From: Prevotella sp.
Lineage (GTDB): Bacteria; Bacteroidota; Bacteroidia; Bacteroidales; Bacteroidaceae
NCBI GenBank assembly: GCA_017458195.1
Contig: JAFTGI010000012.1
Coordinates: 1-61,340 of the forward strand
Reading direction: 5' to 3'
DNA: 61,340 nt
The notes under the pieces were generated by a model. It did no database searches and had not been told where the DNA came from. It was given only the letters and a program-made list of their open reading frames with translations. Of the stretch, positions 43,903-53,000 are shown one piece after another (within the stretch, counting starts at the first letter, position 1; each line of letters opens with the position of its first letter). Both the position numbers and the translations under genes were made by a program.

Positions 43903-44409
43903 ATGAGAAAAGCTTTAACAGCGATTGCCCTGCTGATTGGACTGGTTGTGCAGGCACAGGACAATCAACTGGCACAGATCAGGAAGCAATACGCCGAGGC
44001 CAAGCAGAGCATAGAAAACCGGCAGAAGGCCGACCTGCCGCCCAATGACATGGTTGTGAACAGCAACTACATGGCCCCGGGGGCCGGTCCCGTCAACGAC
44101 GTCACTCATTATTTCTATAGCGGCAATTACGAAGAGAACATCGAGACGTACATCTATACGCCCTTCTTCATCACCCACAAGTATAATGTCGGTGCTAAGA
44201 GCTATTACGAGGAATTTCTCTTTGACGGAGACAGTCTGGTGTTCTATTTCTGCAGAAGCGACAACGACGAGACGCGCTACTACTGGGGCAAGAACGGATT
44301 CTTCCATGAGATAGTGAAAGGCGACCGAAACATGGATGACGCCTTTGCCGTCCGCTTGGCCTATGACCTCAAGGACGCTTTCGACAAGCTGATGAACCGC
44401 AATTACTGA
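43903..44409 (+). CDS. Small uncharacterised secreted protein
   Basis: 168 aa with a signal peptide (MRKALTAIALLIGLVVQAQ), a short charged helix (IRKQYAEAKQSIENRQK), and an aromatic-rich beta domain (VTHYFYSGNYEENIETYIYT, SLVFYFCRSDNDETRYYW). It starts 11 bp after the preceding gene and ends the cluster that begins at the TMEM43 gene; it converges on the glycosyltransferases. No family recognised. Confidence 0.72.
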   Translation: MRKALTAIALLIGLVVQAQDNQLAQIRKQYAEAKQSIENRQKADLPPNDMVVNSNYMAPGAGPVNDVTHYFYSGNYEENIETYIYTPFFITHKYNVGAKSYYEEFLFDGDSLVFYFCRSDNDETRYYWGKNGFFHEIVKGDRNMDDAFAVRLAYDLKDAFDKLMNRNY

Positions 44410-44423
44410 CCCGCCGTCGGTTT

Positions 44424-45212
44424 TTATCGCATCACCGCACTCCGTACCACGAACCACGCATGCATGGCGAACGTGGTGAACAGGCCATAGTGACGACGCA
44501 TCACCGTGAAACGCTCGCGCAGCGATTCGCGGTGATGCTTCGTTGTGGCCCCCTCGTCCAGATAGTTGGCCACGACGAGGCCGGCGTTCGCCAGGGGCAG
44601 CCCCATGCGGTCGGCCTCGCGCATCACGCGGATGCACCAGTCGACGTCGGCCGAATAGCGGTACTGCGTGTCATACTGCAGGTTCTTGGCAATGTCGGTG
44701 CGGGCATAGAAGGCCTGGTGGCAGACGAGCATGCCCTGACGGAACGAGCGCCACGTGAGGCGTGCGGGCGCCTGCAAACGGCGATGGCGAAGGAAACGGC
44801 CCTCGTCGTCGACGATGTCGGTCTGACCGTAGAGCACGGCGGGCAGTTCGTCGCTGGGCAGTTCGTTCAGGTGGCAGCGATGGGCCATCTGCTCCAGCGT
44901 GTCGGCAGCGGGGAAGAAGTCGCCCGCATTCATGTAGACAATATAGTCGCCCGAGGCCTGCGTCAGGCCCTTGTTCATGGCGTCGTAGATGCCCTCGTCA
45001 GGCTCCGACTGCACGATGACCTTATGGCCGGAGCCCGACTCGTCGGAGCGGCGCTTGTAGGCATCGACGAGCCGGAGTGTGGCGTCGGTCGAGGCCCCGT
45101 CGATGATGAGGTGCTCGACGCCCTCATAGGTCTGGGCGAGCACGCTGTCGAGCGTCCGCCCAACGACGGCCTCGGCATTAAAGGTGATGGTGACAACCGT
45201 GAATCGCGTCAT
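44424..45212 (-). CDS. Family 2 glycosyltransferase
   Basis: 262 aa, GT-A fold: VVTITFNAEAVVGRTLDSVL at the N-terminus, HLIIDGASTDATL, SEPDEGIYDAMNKGLTQASG, and the metal-binding region YIVYMNAGDFF, in which the usual DxD is NAGD as in the colanic-acid-type (WcaA/WcaE-like) subgroup. No signal peptide; cytoplasmic or membrane-peripheral. The start overlaps the stop of the upstream GT4 gene by 4 bp. The pair probably adds sugars to a surface polysaccharide or a glycan on lipid or protein; the acceptor is not evident. Confidence 0.9.
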   Translation of the reverse strand: MTRFTVVTITFNAEAVVGRTLDSVLAQTYEGVEHLIIDGASTDATLRLVDAYKRRSDESGSGHKVIVQSEPDEGIYDAMNKGLTQASGDYIVYMNAGDFFPAADTLEQMAHRCHLNELPSDELPAVLYGQTDIVDDEGRFLRHRRLQAPARLTWRSFRQGMLVCHQAFYARTDIAKNLQYDTQYRYSADVDWCIRVMREADRMGLPLANAGLVVANYLDEGATTKHHRESLRERFTVMRRHYGLFTTFAMHAWFVVRSAVMR

Positions 45213-46483
45213 AGCATGAAGTGTTTAGTGGCCAGGGCCTCCTGATAAAGTTCACTGTAGCGCAGCGAGACGCTCGACTGCGAATAGTTGAGGGTCACCT
45301 TGCGCAGGGCCTCGCCGCGCAGGGCGTTGCGGTCGGCCTCGGTGAGCACCCATCCGATGCCCTTGGCCAGGTCGGATGCGTTGCGGAATTCGGCCACGTA
45401 GCCGTTCTTCAGATGGTCAATCATCTCCGGTATGCCGCCCACGCGGAAGCCCACGCAGGGCACACCGCAGGCCAGCGACTCCATGATTGTGTTCGGCAGG
45501 TTATCCTCGAGCGAGGGCGTCACGAACACGTCAGCCGCATTGTAGACGGCCACGATCTGGCGCTCGTCGCTCAGATAGCCCAGCGAATGGGTGGTCAAGG
45601 GCAACTGTGCGGCCACGTCGTCGGCATGACTGCCCAGGATGGCGATGCGCGTGTCGGCCTGCAGTTCGGGATGCTGTTCGACAAGCTTTCGGATGGCCTC
45701 GACGAAATAGCTGATGCCCTTGCGCTCGTCGGTCACTTTCTGCGAGACGAACAGGATGATGCGCCCCTCAGTGGGCAAGCCCGTCTGCCGACGCGCCTCG
45801 GCCTGGTCCTGAGGATGATAGATGCGGGTGTTGATAGGATTGGGAATGCTCGTGATGTGCTGACCGTGCAGCAGGGCGCTCTTCTTGGCCTCGCCCTCCA
45901 GCCAGCGGCTGCAGGCCACGAAATAGATGCTGCCAGCCGACAGCATGTTCTGCTTGCGCCGCCAGACGACGGTCGACAGGTCGTGGTCGCTCCCCCGCCC
46001 CGGCAGCAGCGGGCACTGCTGGCAGTGGGCCATATAGCGGCGACAGCCACGGGCATAATGGCACAGCGCCGTGGCCGGCCACAGGTCGTGCATCGTCCAC
46101 ACGACGGGCTTGCCCGACTTCAGGATCTTCCTGATGCCGCCAAGCGAGAGCATGCCCTGGTTGATCCAGTGCAGATGGATCACGTCGGCCTCGCGGAACT
46201 CCCGCAGGCGGGTGATGTCGCAGCCCGAATTAGCCAGGTCAATCTCGAACACACGGCTGTAATTAAAGTGCATGCGCACATAGATGACCAGCCGCTCCCA
46301 AAGGAAATGCCAGCGGCGCAGCCAGCGGTGCGGCAGTCCGACGACGGTGATCTCGTCAGTCTGCTTGTCGCGAACCAGCATCGTGGCCTTCACGGCATTG
46401 TTGTTCAGCGCCTCCACCAGCCGTCCCGCAGCCACTGCAGCCCCGCCGGTGCGCTCGCTTGTGTTTACGATGAGTACTTTCAT
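45209..46483 (-). CDS. GT4-family glycosyltransferase
   Basis: 424 aa, GT-B fold: KVLIVNTSERTGGAAVAAGR at the N-terminus, HLHWINQGMLSL, and in the C-terminal half RIILFVSQKVTDERKGISYF, IAILGSHADD, the donor-site block YNAADVFVTPSLEDNLPNTI and ESLACGVPCVGFRVGGIPEM. The EDNLPN...E segment contains the usual E-x7-E motif of retaining GT4 enzymes. It is transcribed first, then GT2. A TAnnTTTG box lies 11 bp before its ATG. Confidence 0.92.
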   Translation of the reverse strand: MKVLIVNTSERTGGAAVAAGRLVEALNNNAVKATMLVRDKQTDEITVVGLPHRWLRRWHFLWERLVIYVRMHFNYSRVFEIDLANSGCDITRLREFREADVIHLHWINQGMLSLGGIRKILKSGKPVVWTMHDLWPATALCHYARGCRRYMAHCQQCPLLPGRGSDHDLSTVVWRRKQNMLSAGSIYFVACSRWLEGEAKKSALLHGQHITSIPNPINTRIYHPQDQAEARRQTGLPTEGRIILFVSQKVTDERKGISYFVEAIRKLVEQHPELQADTRIAILGSHADDVAAQLPLTTHSLGYLSDERQIVAVYNAADVFVTPSLEDNLPNTIMESLACGVPCVGFRVGGIPEMIDHLKNGYVAEFRNASDLAKGIGWVLTEADRNALRGEALRKVTLNYSQSSVSLRYSELYQEALATKHFML

Positions 46484-46493
46484 ATCTGAACTG

Positions 46494-46501
46494 CAAAGAT
46501 A
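46494..46501 (-). promoter_or_regulatory. -7 box of the glycosyltransferase operon
   Basis: Minus strand TATCTTTG, exact consensus, 11 bp from the ATG. Confidence 0.5.
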
Positions 46502-46510
46502 ATCATTTTA

Positions 46511-46567
46511 AATGAGAAATAAGAAATGAGAAATGAGAAATGTGAATGAAGAAATGAAGAAATGAGG
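46511..46567. repeat. Imperfect tandem gaaatga repeat
   Basis: About eight irregular copies of aaatgag/gaaatga upstream of the glycosyltransferase promoter. Confidence 0.65.
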
Positions 46568-46649
46568 GGAGAACGGTGTTGTTTGCGCACACAAGCGGTT
46601 GATTTACGTCAAGAAGAATGCATTTTCGTACAGAAATGAGGTCGGAAAT

Positions 46650-46681
46650 ATTGCGTAGTTCGGATTTTCGTCGTACCTTTG
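46650..46681 (+). promoter_or_regulatory. Promoter of a candidate non-coding RNA
   Basis: ATTG (46650-46653), 20 bp, then TACCTTTG (46674-46681), an exact -7 box. No protein gene starts within the following 270 bp. Confidence 0.55.
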
Positions 46682-46686
46682 CAACG

Positions 46687-46926
46687 TCAAAAGGTTAATA
46701 GATTGTTTTAGGTTAGTAGTAATATTTATAGTTTTAGGTTTTTAGTTATTGGTAAAAAAGAAAGTTTTCAACTGTAGGATAACAGGAGGCAGCTGCGAAG
46801 CTCCCTTAAAACTTTCAAATTTTTGGCCCATCGAGACCGAAAATTTCTTTTAAGAGAAAAAGGATTTTTAGTTAAACATAGGCTTGTTCCGCTGTAGCTC
46901 GCGAGAGTTGCAGCGGACTTTTTTTG
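46687..46926 (+). ncRNA. Candidate structured RNA of about 240 nt
   Basis: Between a promoter and a terminator, with no plausible reading frame. Hairpin 1: 46760-46768 (GAAAGTTTT) pairs with 46808-46816 (AAAACTTTC) and encloses AGCT-GCGA-AGCT (46791-46802), a stem capped by a GNRA tetraloop. Hairpin 2: 46817-46826 pairs with 46837-46846 over 10 bp. Hairpin 3 is the terminator, again with a GCGA loop. The 5' ~70 nt are U/A/G-rich with repeated gttttagg. I could not match it to tmRNA, RNase P or SRP RNA; a 6S-type RNA is not excluded. Alternatively it could be a long leader for the fucosidase gene, but that gene has a better promoter of its own after the terminator. Confidence 0.5.
46888..46926 (+). 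terminator. Strong Rho-independent terminator of the candidate RNA
   Basis: A 13-bp stem (46888-46900 with 46905-46917, two G-U pairs) with loop GCGA, followed by C and a run of seven T. Confidence 0.85.
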
Positions 46927-46954
46927 GTGATATCCGAAAAATGTTGTAACTTTG
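46923..46954 (+). promoter_or_regulatory. Consensus promoter of the GH29 gene
   Basis: TTTG (46923-46926), 20 bp, TAACTTTG (46947-46954): a perfect -33/-7 pair. The ATG at 46959 is only 4 bp after the -7 box, predicting a leaderless or nearly leaderless mRNA. The -33 box is part of the previous terminator's T-run. Confidence 0.7.
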
Positions 46955-46958
46955 CAGC

Positions 46959-48317
46959 ATGACTGCAACAAGACTACTCACGGCCGCCCTGCTCACTGTC
47001 GCACTGGCGACCCGGGCGGACGCCCAACAGGCCGACGGCCCGCGCCCGTCGGAGGCCCAGCTGCAATGGCAGGCCATGGAGACGAATGCCTTCGTGCATT
47101 TCGGCCCAAACACGTTTATGGACAAGGAATGGGGCTACGGCGATGCCGACCCGCAGGTGTTCGCCCCTACCCGACTGGACGTCGACCAATGGATGCGGAC
47201 GTTCAAGGCGGCGGGCATGCGGGGGGTCATCCTGACCTGCAAGCATCACGACGGTTTCTGCCTCTGGCCCACGAAATGGACTGACTACAGCATCAGCCGG
47301 TCGCCCTGGCGCGGCGGACGGGGCGACCTGGTGCGCGAGGTGAGCGACGCCGCCCGTCGCCACGGGCTCAAGTTCGGCATCTATCTCTCGCCCTGGGACC
47401 GCCATCAGGCCTCCTATGGCTCGCCCGAATACGTCGACTATTACTACCGCCAGATGGAGGAGCTGCTGACGGGCTACGGCGAAATCTTCGAGGTGTGGCT
47501 CGACGGCGCCAACGGCGGCGACGGCTACTACGGCGGGGCCCGCGAGACGCGCCACATCGACCGCCGCACCTACTATAACTTCGACCGCATCTACGAGCTC
47601 ATCCACCGCCTGCAGCCCCAGGCCATCATCTTCAGCGACGGCGGACCGGGATGCCGATGGGTGGGCAATGAGCGGGGCCAGGCCGCAACGACCTGCTGGT
47701 CGACGCTCCGCGGCCGCGAGGTCTATCCCGGCTACAACCACCCCGAGGAGCTGCCCCAGGGCCATGAGGACGGCGACCAGTGGACGCCCGCCGAGTGCGA
47801 CCTGTCCATCCGCCCGGGCTGGTTCTATCATGAGAGCGAGGACTCGCTGGTGAAGTCGCCGCAGGAGCTGGCCGAGATCTACTACCAGAGCGTCGGCCGC
47901 AATGCACTGATGCTGCTCAACTTCCCCGTCAACCGCGAGGGACGCGTCCATCCCGTCGACTCAGCCAACGCCGTCGGCATGCGCCGCATCATCGACAGCG
48001 AAGTGGGTCTGTGCATGGAGCACAGCGTCCCTGTGAAGCTCTCAAAGGACCGCTCCGCTGTGGTCAAGATGCCCCAGCGCCAGCGCCTCAGCCGCCTGGT
48101 GCTGCAGGAGGACATCCGCGAGGGTCAGCGCATCCGGGCTTTCAGCGTGGAATATAGGGATAAGAAAAAGTGGCTTCCCCTGCCCTTAGACGAAGAAACC
48201 ACCACGATTGGCTATAAGCGCATCCTGCGCTTCCCGGAGATTGAAACCGACCGCCTCCGCATCCGCATCACCGACAGCCGCGACGAACCGCGTCTCCTCA
48301 GCGTTTCTTTTCAATGA
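46959..48317 (+). CDS. Alpha-L-fucosidase, GH29
   Basis: 452 aa with a signal peptide (MTATRLLTAALLTVALATRADAQ), which fixes the start. GH29 landmarks: MEMTNAF-type opening as METNAFVHFGPNTF, GVILTCKHHDGFCLWPTKWT, KFGIYLSPWDRH, and FEVWLDGANGGDGYYGG with the predicted nucleophile D182. The acid/base is variable in this family and I do not assign it. A short C-terminal beta domain follows. GH29 enzymes release terminal fucose from host or plant glycans in the periplasm. It stands alone and converges on ispF; their 3' ends overlap by 20 bp. Confidence 0.93.
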   Translation: MTATRLLTAALLTVALATRADAQQADGPRPSEAQLQWQAMETNAFVHFGPNTFMDKEWGYGDADPQVFAPTRLDVDQWMRTFKAAGMRGVILTCKHHDGFCLWPTKWTDYSISRSPWRGGRGDLVREVSDAARRHGLKFGIYLSPWDRHQASYGSPEYVDYYYRQMEELLTGYGEIFEVWLDGANGGDGYYGGARETRHIDRRTYYNFDRIYELIHRLQPQAIIFSDGGPGCRWVGNERGQAATTCWSTLRGREVYPGYNHPEELPQGHEDGDQWTPAECDLSIRPGWFYHESEDSLVKSPQELAEIYYQSVGRNALMLLNFPVNREGRVHPVDSANAVGMRRIIDSEVGLCMEHSVPVKLSKDRSAVVKMPQRQRLSRLVLQEDIREGQRIRAFSVEYRDKKKWLPLPLDEETTTIGYKRILRFPEIETDRLRIRITDSRDEPRLLSVSFQ

Positions 48318-48807
48318 GGACGGTGGCGTAGGCAGCCATGCCCTCCTGGCGACCGACGACGCCGAGGCGCTCGGTGGTCGTCGCCTTGATGGAGATCTGG
48401 TCGGGGTCGCAGCCGATGACGTCGGCCATCGTGCGCTGCATCTCGGGGATGTGCGGGTTCATCTTAGGCCGTTCGGCACAGATGGTCGCGTCAATATTTC
48501 CGAGGACATAGCCCTTGGACGCAATAAGCTCGATGGTCTTGCGCAGGATAATCTTGCTGTCCATGCCGAGCGTCTCGTCCGAGGTATCAGGGAAATGATA
48601 GCCGATATCCCGCATATTAGCTGCTCCGAGCAGGGCGTCGCAGATGGCATGAATCAGTACGTCGGCGTCGCTGTGGCCAAGCAAGCCCACCCCCACCCCC
48701 TCCCCAAGGGAGGGGAGAGTGAATGGAATCTTTATGCCGCCAATCCAAAGGTCACGTCCTTCCGCAATTTGATGGACGTCGTATCCAAATCCTACGCGAA
48801 TATTCAT
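48298..48807 (-). CDS. ispF: 2-C-methyl-D-erythritol 2,4-cyclodiphosphate synthase with an 11-residue in-frame insertion
   Basis: Fifth step of the MEP isoprenoid pathway, cytoplasmic trimer. 169 aa from MNIRVGFGYDVHQ (D10 and H12 bind the metal), then LLGHSDADVLIHAICDALLG, DIGYHFPDTSDETLG, IDATICAERPKM, and ISIKATTTERLGVVGR. IspF is normally about 158 residues. The difference is LPSLGEGVGVG, encoded exactly by a 33-bp repeat (48685-48717) directly before the conserved LLGHSDAD. The reading frame is kept, and all catalytic residues are present, so the enzyme is probably active. The gene follows porV, the same order as in Porphyromonas gingivalis (porU-porV-ispF). Confidence 0.93.
   Translation of the reverse strand: MNIRVGFGYDVHQIAEGRDLWIGGIKIPFTLPSLGEGVGVGLLGHSDADVLIHAICDALLGAANMRDIGYHFPDTSDETLGMDSKIILRKTIELIASKGYVLGNIDATICAERPKMNPHIPEMQRTMADVIGCDPDQISIKATTTERLGVVGRQEGMAAYATVLIEKKR
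48685..48717 (-). repeat. 33-bp palindromic repeat inside ispF
   Basis: GC-rich element whose core (tccccaagggagggga) is itself palindromic. It is the inverted copy, with one mismatch, of the element at 48825-48857 and contributes 11 in-frame codons to ispF. Confidence 0.9.
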
Positions 48808-48824
48808 AAGCAAGTCTATAAAAA

Positions 48825-48857
48825 CTCCCCTCCCTTGGGGAGGGGTTGGGGGTGGGC
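48825..48857 (+). repeat. 33-bp palindromic repeat between porV and ispF
   Basis: Opposite orientation to the copy at 48685-48717, identical but for one base. It ends 1 bp before the porV stop codon and stands 18 bp upstream of the ispF start, so the two copies can form a large stem in one transcript. Confidence 0.9.
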
Positions 48858-48858
48858 A

Positions 48859-50034
48859 TTATTTCCTGAACAGATCCTTAATGCCATCCATGTCGAACGA
48901 CAGGGTGAAGCGGAGGGTCTGGTCGAGGGGGTTCGACTGGGCCGTGGAAATGACGTAGCCCACGTCGAGCGAGAAGACGCTCATGCGGAAGCCGCCGCCG
49001 ACGGTGAAGTACTTACGGTTGCCCTTCGACTCCGACTCGTGGTGATAGCCGGCGCGGAGCGAGAACTGGTCGTGATAGACATACTCGGCACCGACGCTCC
49101 ACTGGATTTCCTCCATCTCCTCCTTGAAGCCGCCGGGGGCGTCGGAGAAGCTCTGGAACATACCCTTGATGCTCGACACGTCGCTGTACTCGCGGCGCAC
49201 GCGGTCCTGATAGTCAGAGTTCGACTCGTCGACATCCTGCAGGGGCACTGTGGGCACGAGCAGCTTGTTGGCGTCGGCCGAGATGGAGAAGCGGTTGTAC
49301 TCGTCGACGGGAATCATGAGCGAGGCACCCAGACGCAGGTTGGCCGGGATGAACTGGCTCTCCTCGTCGCCGTAGTAGGAAATCTTCGAACCCATGTTCT
49401 GGAGCGTCAGACCCAGACCGAGCTGGCACTCGCGGTTGCCCATCATCACATAGTTATTATAATACATGGCGATGTCGGCAGCGAAGGCCGAGGCCGGCTT
49501 GGAATCCTCCGAATAGTCATAGCGCAGGTCGCTGTAGATCCAGCGCAGTCCGACACCGAGCGAGAACGTCTCGCTCAGCATGCGCGAGTAAGCCACGTCG
49601 AGCGACATCTCGTAGGGGTTGACCGTCATGTCGCTGTCGTCGGCCGTGAAGACCTCGCCGAGCGAGAAATAGCGGAGCGAGCCGCTGAGTGCACCATAGT
49701 CGCCCACACGGTAGTAGCCGGCCAGATAGGCCAGGTCGATGTCGTTGACCAGCTGGCGCAGCCATGGCGTATAGTTGAGCGCCACGCCGGCGCGGCTGAT
49801 ACAGAAGGGATACTTGGCCAGGTTCCATGCCTGCGAGTTGACGTCAGGGTCGGTGGCGGCACCGACGTCGCCCATACCAGCCGAGCGTGCGTCGGGAGCG
49901 ATGGTCTGCGAAATGACGGCATGCTCAACGGGGTTGAAGGTCGTCAGTTTGTCGTCGGCCTTGGCCGGGCTCAGGGCCAGCGCCCATGCGGCGGCTGCCA
50001 AGACAATGCTATGTCTGTTCATTGTTTGTTTCAT
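48859..50034 (-). CDS. porV: Type IX secretion system outer membrane protein PorV (LptO)
   Basis: 391 aa with a signal peptide (MNRHSIVLAAAAWALALSPAKA). FadL-like beta-barrel; the PorV signature is near the N-terminus (VISQTIAPDARSAGMGDVGAATDPDVNSQAWNLAK, in two overlapping family blocks), then YTPWLRQLVNDIDLAYLAGY, and a C-terminal strand ending FTLSFDMDGIKDLF. PorV shuttles folded cargo from the translocon to the sortase PorU, which lies upstream in the same row. Start chosen at the first ATG, 31 bp after the PorU paralogue's stop. Confidence 0.95.
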   Translation of the reverse strand: MKQTMNRHSIVLAAAAWALALSPAKADDKLTTFNPVEHAVISQTIAPDARSAGMGDVGAATDPDVNSQAWNLAKYPFCISRAGVALNYTPWLRQLVNDIDLAYLAGYYRVGDYGALSGSLRYFSLGEVFTADDSDMTVNPYEMSLDVAYSRMLSETFSLGVGLRWIYSDLRYDYSEDSKPASAFAADIAMYYNNYVMMGNRECQLGLGLTLQNMGSKISYYGDEESQFIPANLRLGASLMIPVDEYNRFSISADANKLLVPTVPLQDVDESNSDYQDRVRREYSDVSSIKGMFQSFSDAPGGFKEEMEEIQWSVGAEYVYHDQFSLRAGYHHESESKGNRKYFTVGGGFRMSVFSLDVGYVISTAQSNPLDQTLRFTLSFDMDGIKDLFRK

Positions 50035-50065
50035 ACGTTCTTTATTAACGGCGAAAGGCTGCAGT

Positions 50066-53000
50066 TTATTGTCTGCCGATCACCTTTTTCTTCACTGCGC
50101 CATCGGCCGAGCGGTAGAGATAGACCCCTCGGCTTTGCTGACGGCGCACGCTCTGTCCCTTCATGTTGTAGACTTCGCGCTCGCCGGCCGTGGGCGTGGT
50201 GATGGTGTTGATGCCCGACGATTCCGGCTGCAGGCTTGAACCGTCGCCGACGACGAAGGAGAGGCGGGCCACCGACGAATTGTTGAGCACATCCCACGCG
50301 CGATAGAGCAGCACGTGCTCGCCGGGCGTCAGCGCCGGAATCTGATAGCCGACGCTGCCACGGCGATAGTCGCCGAAGACATATTCGAAATAGGAGTTCA
50401 GGTTGTAGGTCATGGCGGCCTTGCCGTCGATGATCAGTTCCATGTTGTGGCCAATGCCCGATCCGGAGACGTTGATGCCGTCGGGGTCGTAAACCTCTGC
50501 GTAGAAGTAGGGCGACTCGCTCACCATGTCGCCATCCTGGAACAGCGCGTTGTTCAGATAGCAATAAATCTCGGGGCCGCCCTCGGTTGCCAGGGGCTCG
50601 TCGCCGCTGCCCATCGAGAAATTGCCGAAGCTGCCATGGGCCATGAGCGACTTGTCATCGTTGACGGCGTAGACATACATCAAGGCGCTGTCGTCGCTGT
50701 AGGTGATGTCCTTCGGCACGGCGAAGGTAAACTTAAACTGGCCGTCGGTCACGCTGTCGGCACCGTTGTAGAGAACAGTCGGGCGCTGCCACCAGCTGAA
50801 GGGGGACCACTTGTTCGCTTCGGCTGTCTCGCCGTTGTTGTTGAGGCCGGTGACGTATTCCTCGACGTCGCAGACCGTGAGCATGGCCTTGCCCGAGAAG
50901 CCGGGCTGGTCGTCGACGTGTCCCTCGACGGTGACGATTTCGCCGGCCTTGAAGCGCTGTGTCCCGAGGCTGACGTCAAGACCGTTGACGCGGTCGATGG
51001 TGAGGGGCATCGTGGGGGTGTTCAGGCGCAGAGCCGGGTCACCCAAGAGCGTGTACTGGCGGTGGTTGGGCTTGTTGGTTTCGAGCGTGCCGTTGGTGCG
51101 CTTCTCGTAGTAATAGGAAATCTTGGCCTGCCGCAGGGCTTCGCCGATGGGATAGCTGACGGGGTAAGTCTTCTGCAGACCGAGCAGATTGCGCATGAAC
51201 AGCTTGTTGAGCACGCGGTTGAGCTGGGCATAGACCGTATGGACGGTGCTGACGACGGCGATGGCTCCGCCGTGCTTGTTGAACAGGGCGGTCTCGCCGA
51301 TGTTGAGCCCTTGCGTGTTGTAGGGCATGATGTCGCAGGCAGCCAGGAACCACAGGGGCAGTCCGCCCGGCGTCTCGGTGGCAAAGTCCTCACGGGTGAG
51401 CACCCACTCGTGCGACAGACCGGCAGCATTGCCATGGCCAGTGTAGTTCATGATGAGGGCGCCGTCGTGCATCTGGCTGAGGCAGAGCTGGCGCGCTGCG
51501 GGAACCGAACGGCCGTTGGAGGAGGCCTCCGCGGGATAGCCGTCCCAGTAGATCTTGTTCAGTCTGAAGGGGGTGGCCCCGATTTTCAGCGAGTCGAGCA
51601 CCGCCTCGGCATCCTGCATGTGGAGGTTGGCGTTGCCGTCGTCGGCCATGAAGCAGACCGTGTTCTGCCAATCGCCGGCATCCTCGTTCAGACGGTAGCG
51701 GATGGTCTTGTCAACCACGGTCTGGGCTTCCTCGACGGTGCGGGCCGGCAGTCGGCCAACGGCAGCATCACTGAGGTTGTTGATCATGTCGCCGCCCTCG
51801 TTGTCGTCGAGCATGCAGAAATAGTCGTCCGAACAGTAGCTCTCAGTCTCGCTCATCGAGTTTTCCGACTCGTAGCTCAGCAGGAAATCGTCGGGCGAAT
51901 AGTTCTTCCAGTCGCTGAGCACCATGCGGTTGTCCCATGCGCAGTCGCCAAAGAGGATCAGGTAGCGGGGCTCATCCTCCTCGCGCTCGGCCCGGTCGTA
52001 GAGCATCTTCATGTAGCGGCGGTAGGCGTTGGCATCAGGCGTGCCGCTCGAGAACTCATTGTAGAGCTCGTCAGCCACGACGATGTTGACGCGCATGCCG
52101 TCGTATTCGCGGTGCAGCTGGGCCAGCCGCTCGGCCTCGCCCAGGAAGATGCGGTTCGTGGGCACGATGATGACGAGGTCGGCCTGCTCATGGGCGTGCA
52201 GATCCTGATTGGCCACCCCCCCGACCACTTCGGGCTGTGGCAGCGGCGACGTGGCCAGGTCGGCCAGCGGGCGCGGCTCAAGGCATCGCAGCGAGATATA
52301 GTCGAGGCGCATGTTGTGGCCCCAGATTTCGCGCAGGGTCACGGTGGTGGTGTCGGTCAGGATGTTGTCGACACGGAAGGTCCACGTGTCGACCACGGCC
52401 TTGCTGTAGCGGTTGGTGTCGACCTTGTTGACGCCCGGCTGTCCGCCCTTGGGACGGGTGGTGACGTTGTCGATGAGGATATGGCCCACCTCCTCGCCGT
52501 TGACGAGCACCTGCATGTCGCTGTAGTAGTCGTAGCTCATGACGACGGTCAGCAGGCCCGACTTGCCCACGGCGGGCAGCTGATAGCTGCGCTCGGTGTC
52601 CGTGACGAAGAGTTCTGCGTCGAAGAGGTTCCGGCCGCCCTGGAACCAGCTGTAGTTGTCGACCTCGTAGAGCTGATGATAGTCGTTGGGCAGCGGATAG
52701 TAGGTCTCGACGAAGCGCAGCGAATCGTAGACCACAGCCTCGTCGTCGTTCTCGCTGAGGAAGTAGTAGCCGTAGTCGGAATAGTTGTTACGCTCGCGCA
52801 CTTCAGAGATCTCGTTGGCCCAGTTCACCGGTCCGACGCCATAGAAGATGCGCCGCCCGCCGATGATGGCCGTGGGCAACTGCTTCAGGTCGTCGTTGTC
52901 GGCAACATAGGAGGCCGACAGCCTTTCGGGCTGGCGTGCACCGCCGTAGCCGTAGATCTTCACTTGCGAGGGGTCGTCGAAACCGGCCTGCTGCAACAGG

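Noticed and set aside
46760-46816. SRP (4.5S) RNA or RNase P RNA
   Set aside because: The conserved SRP loop and the RNase P core sequence are not found in the segment.
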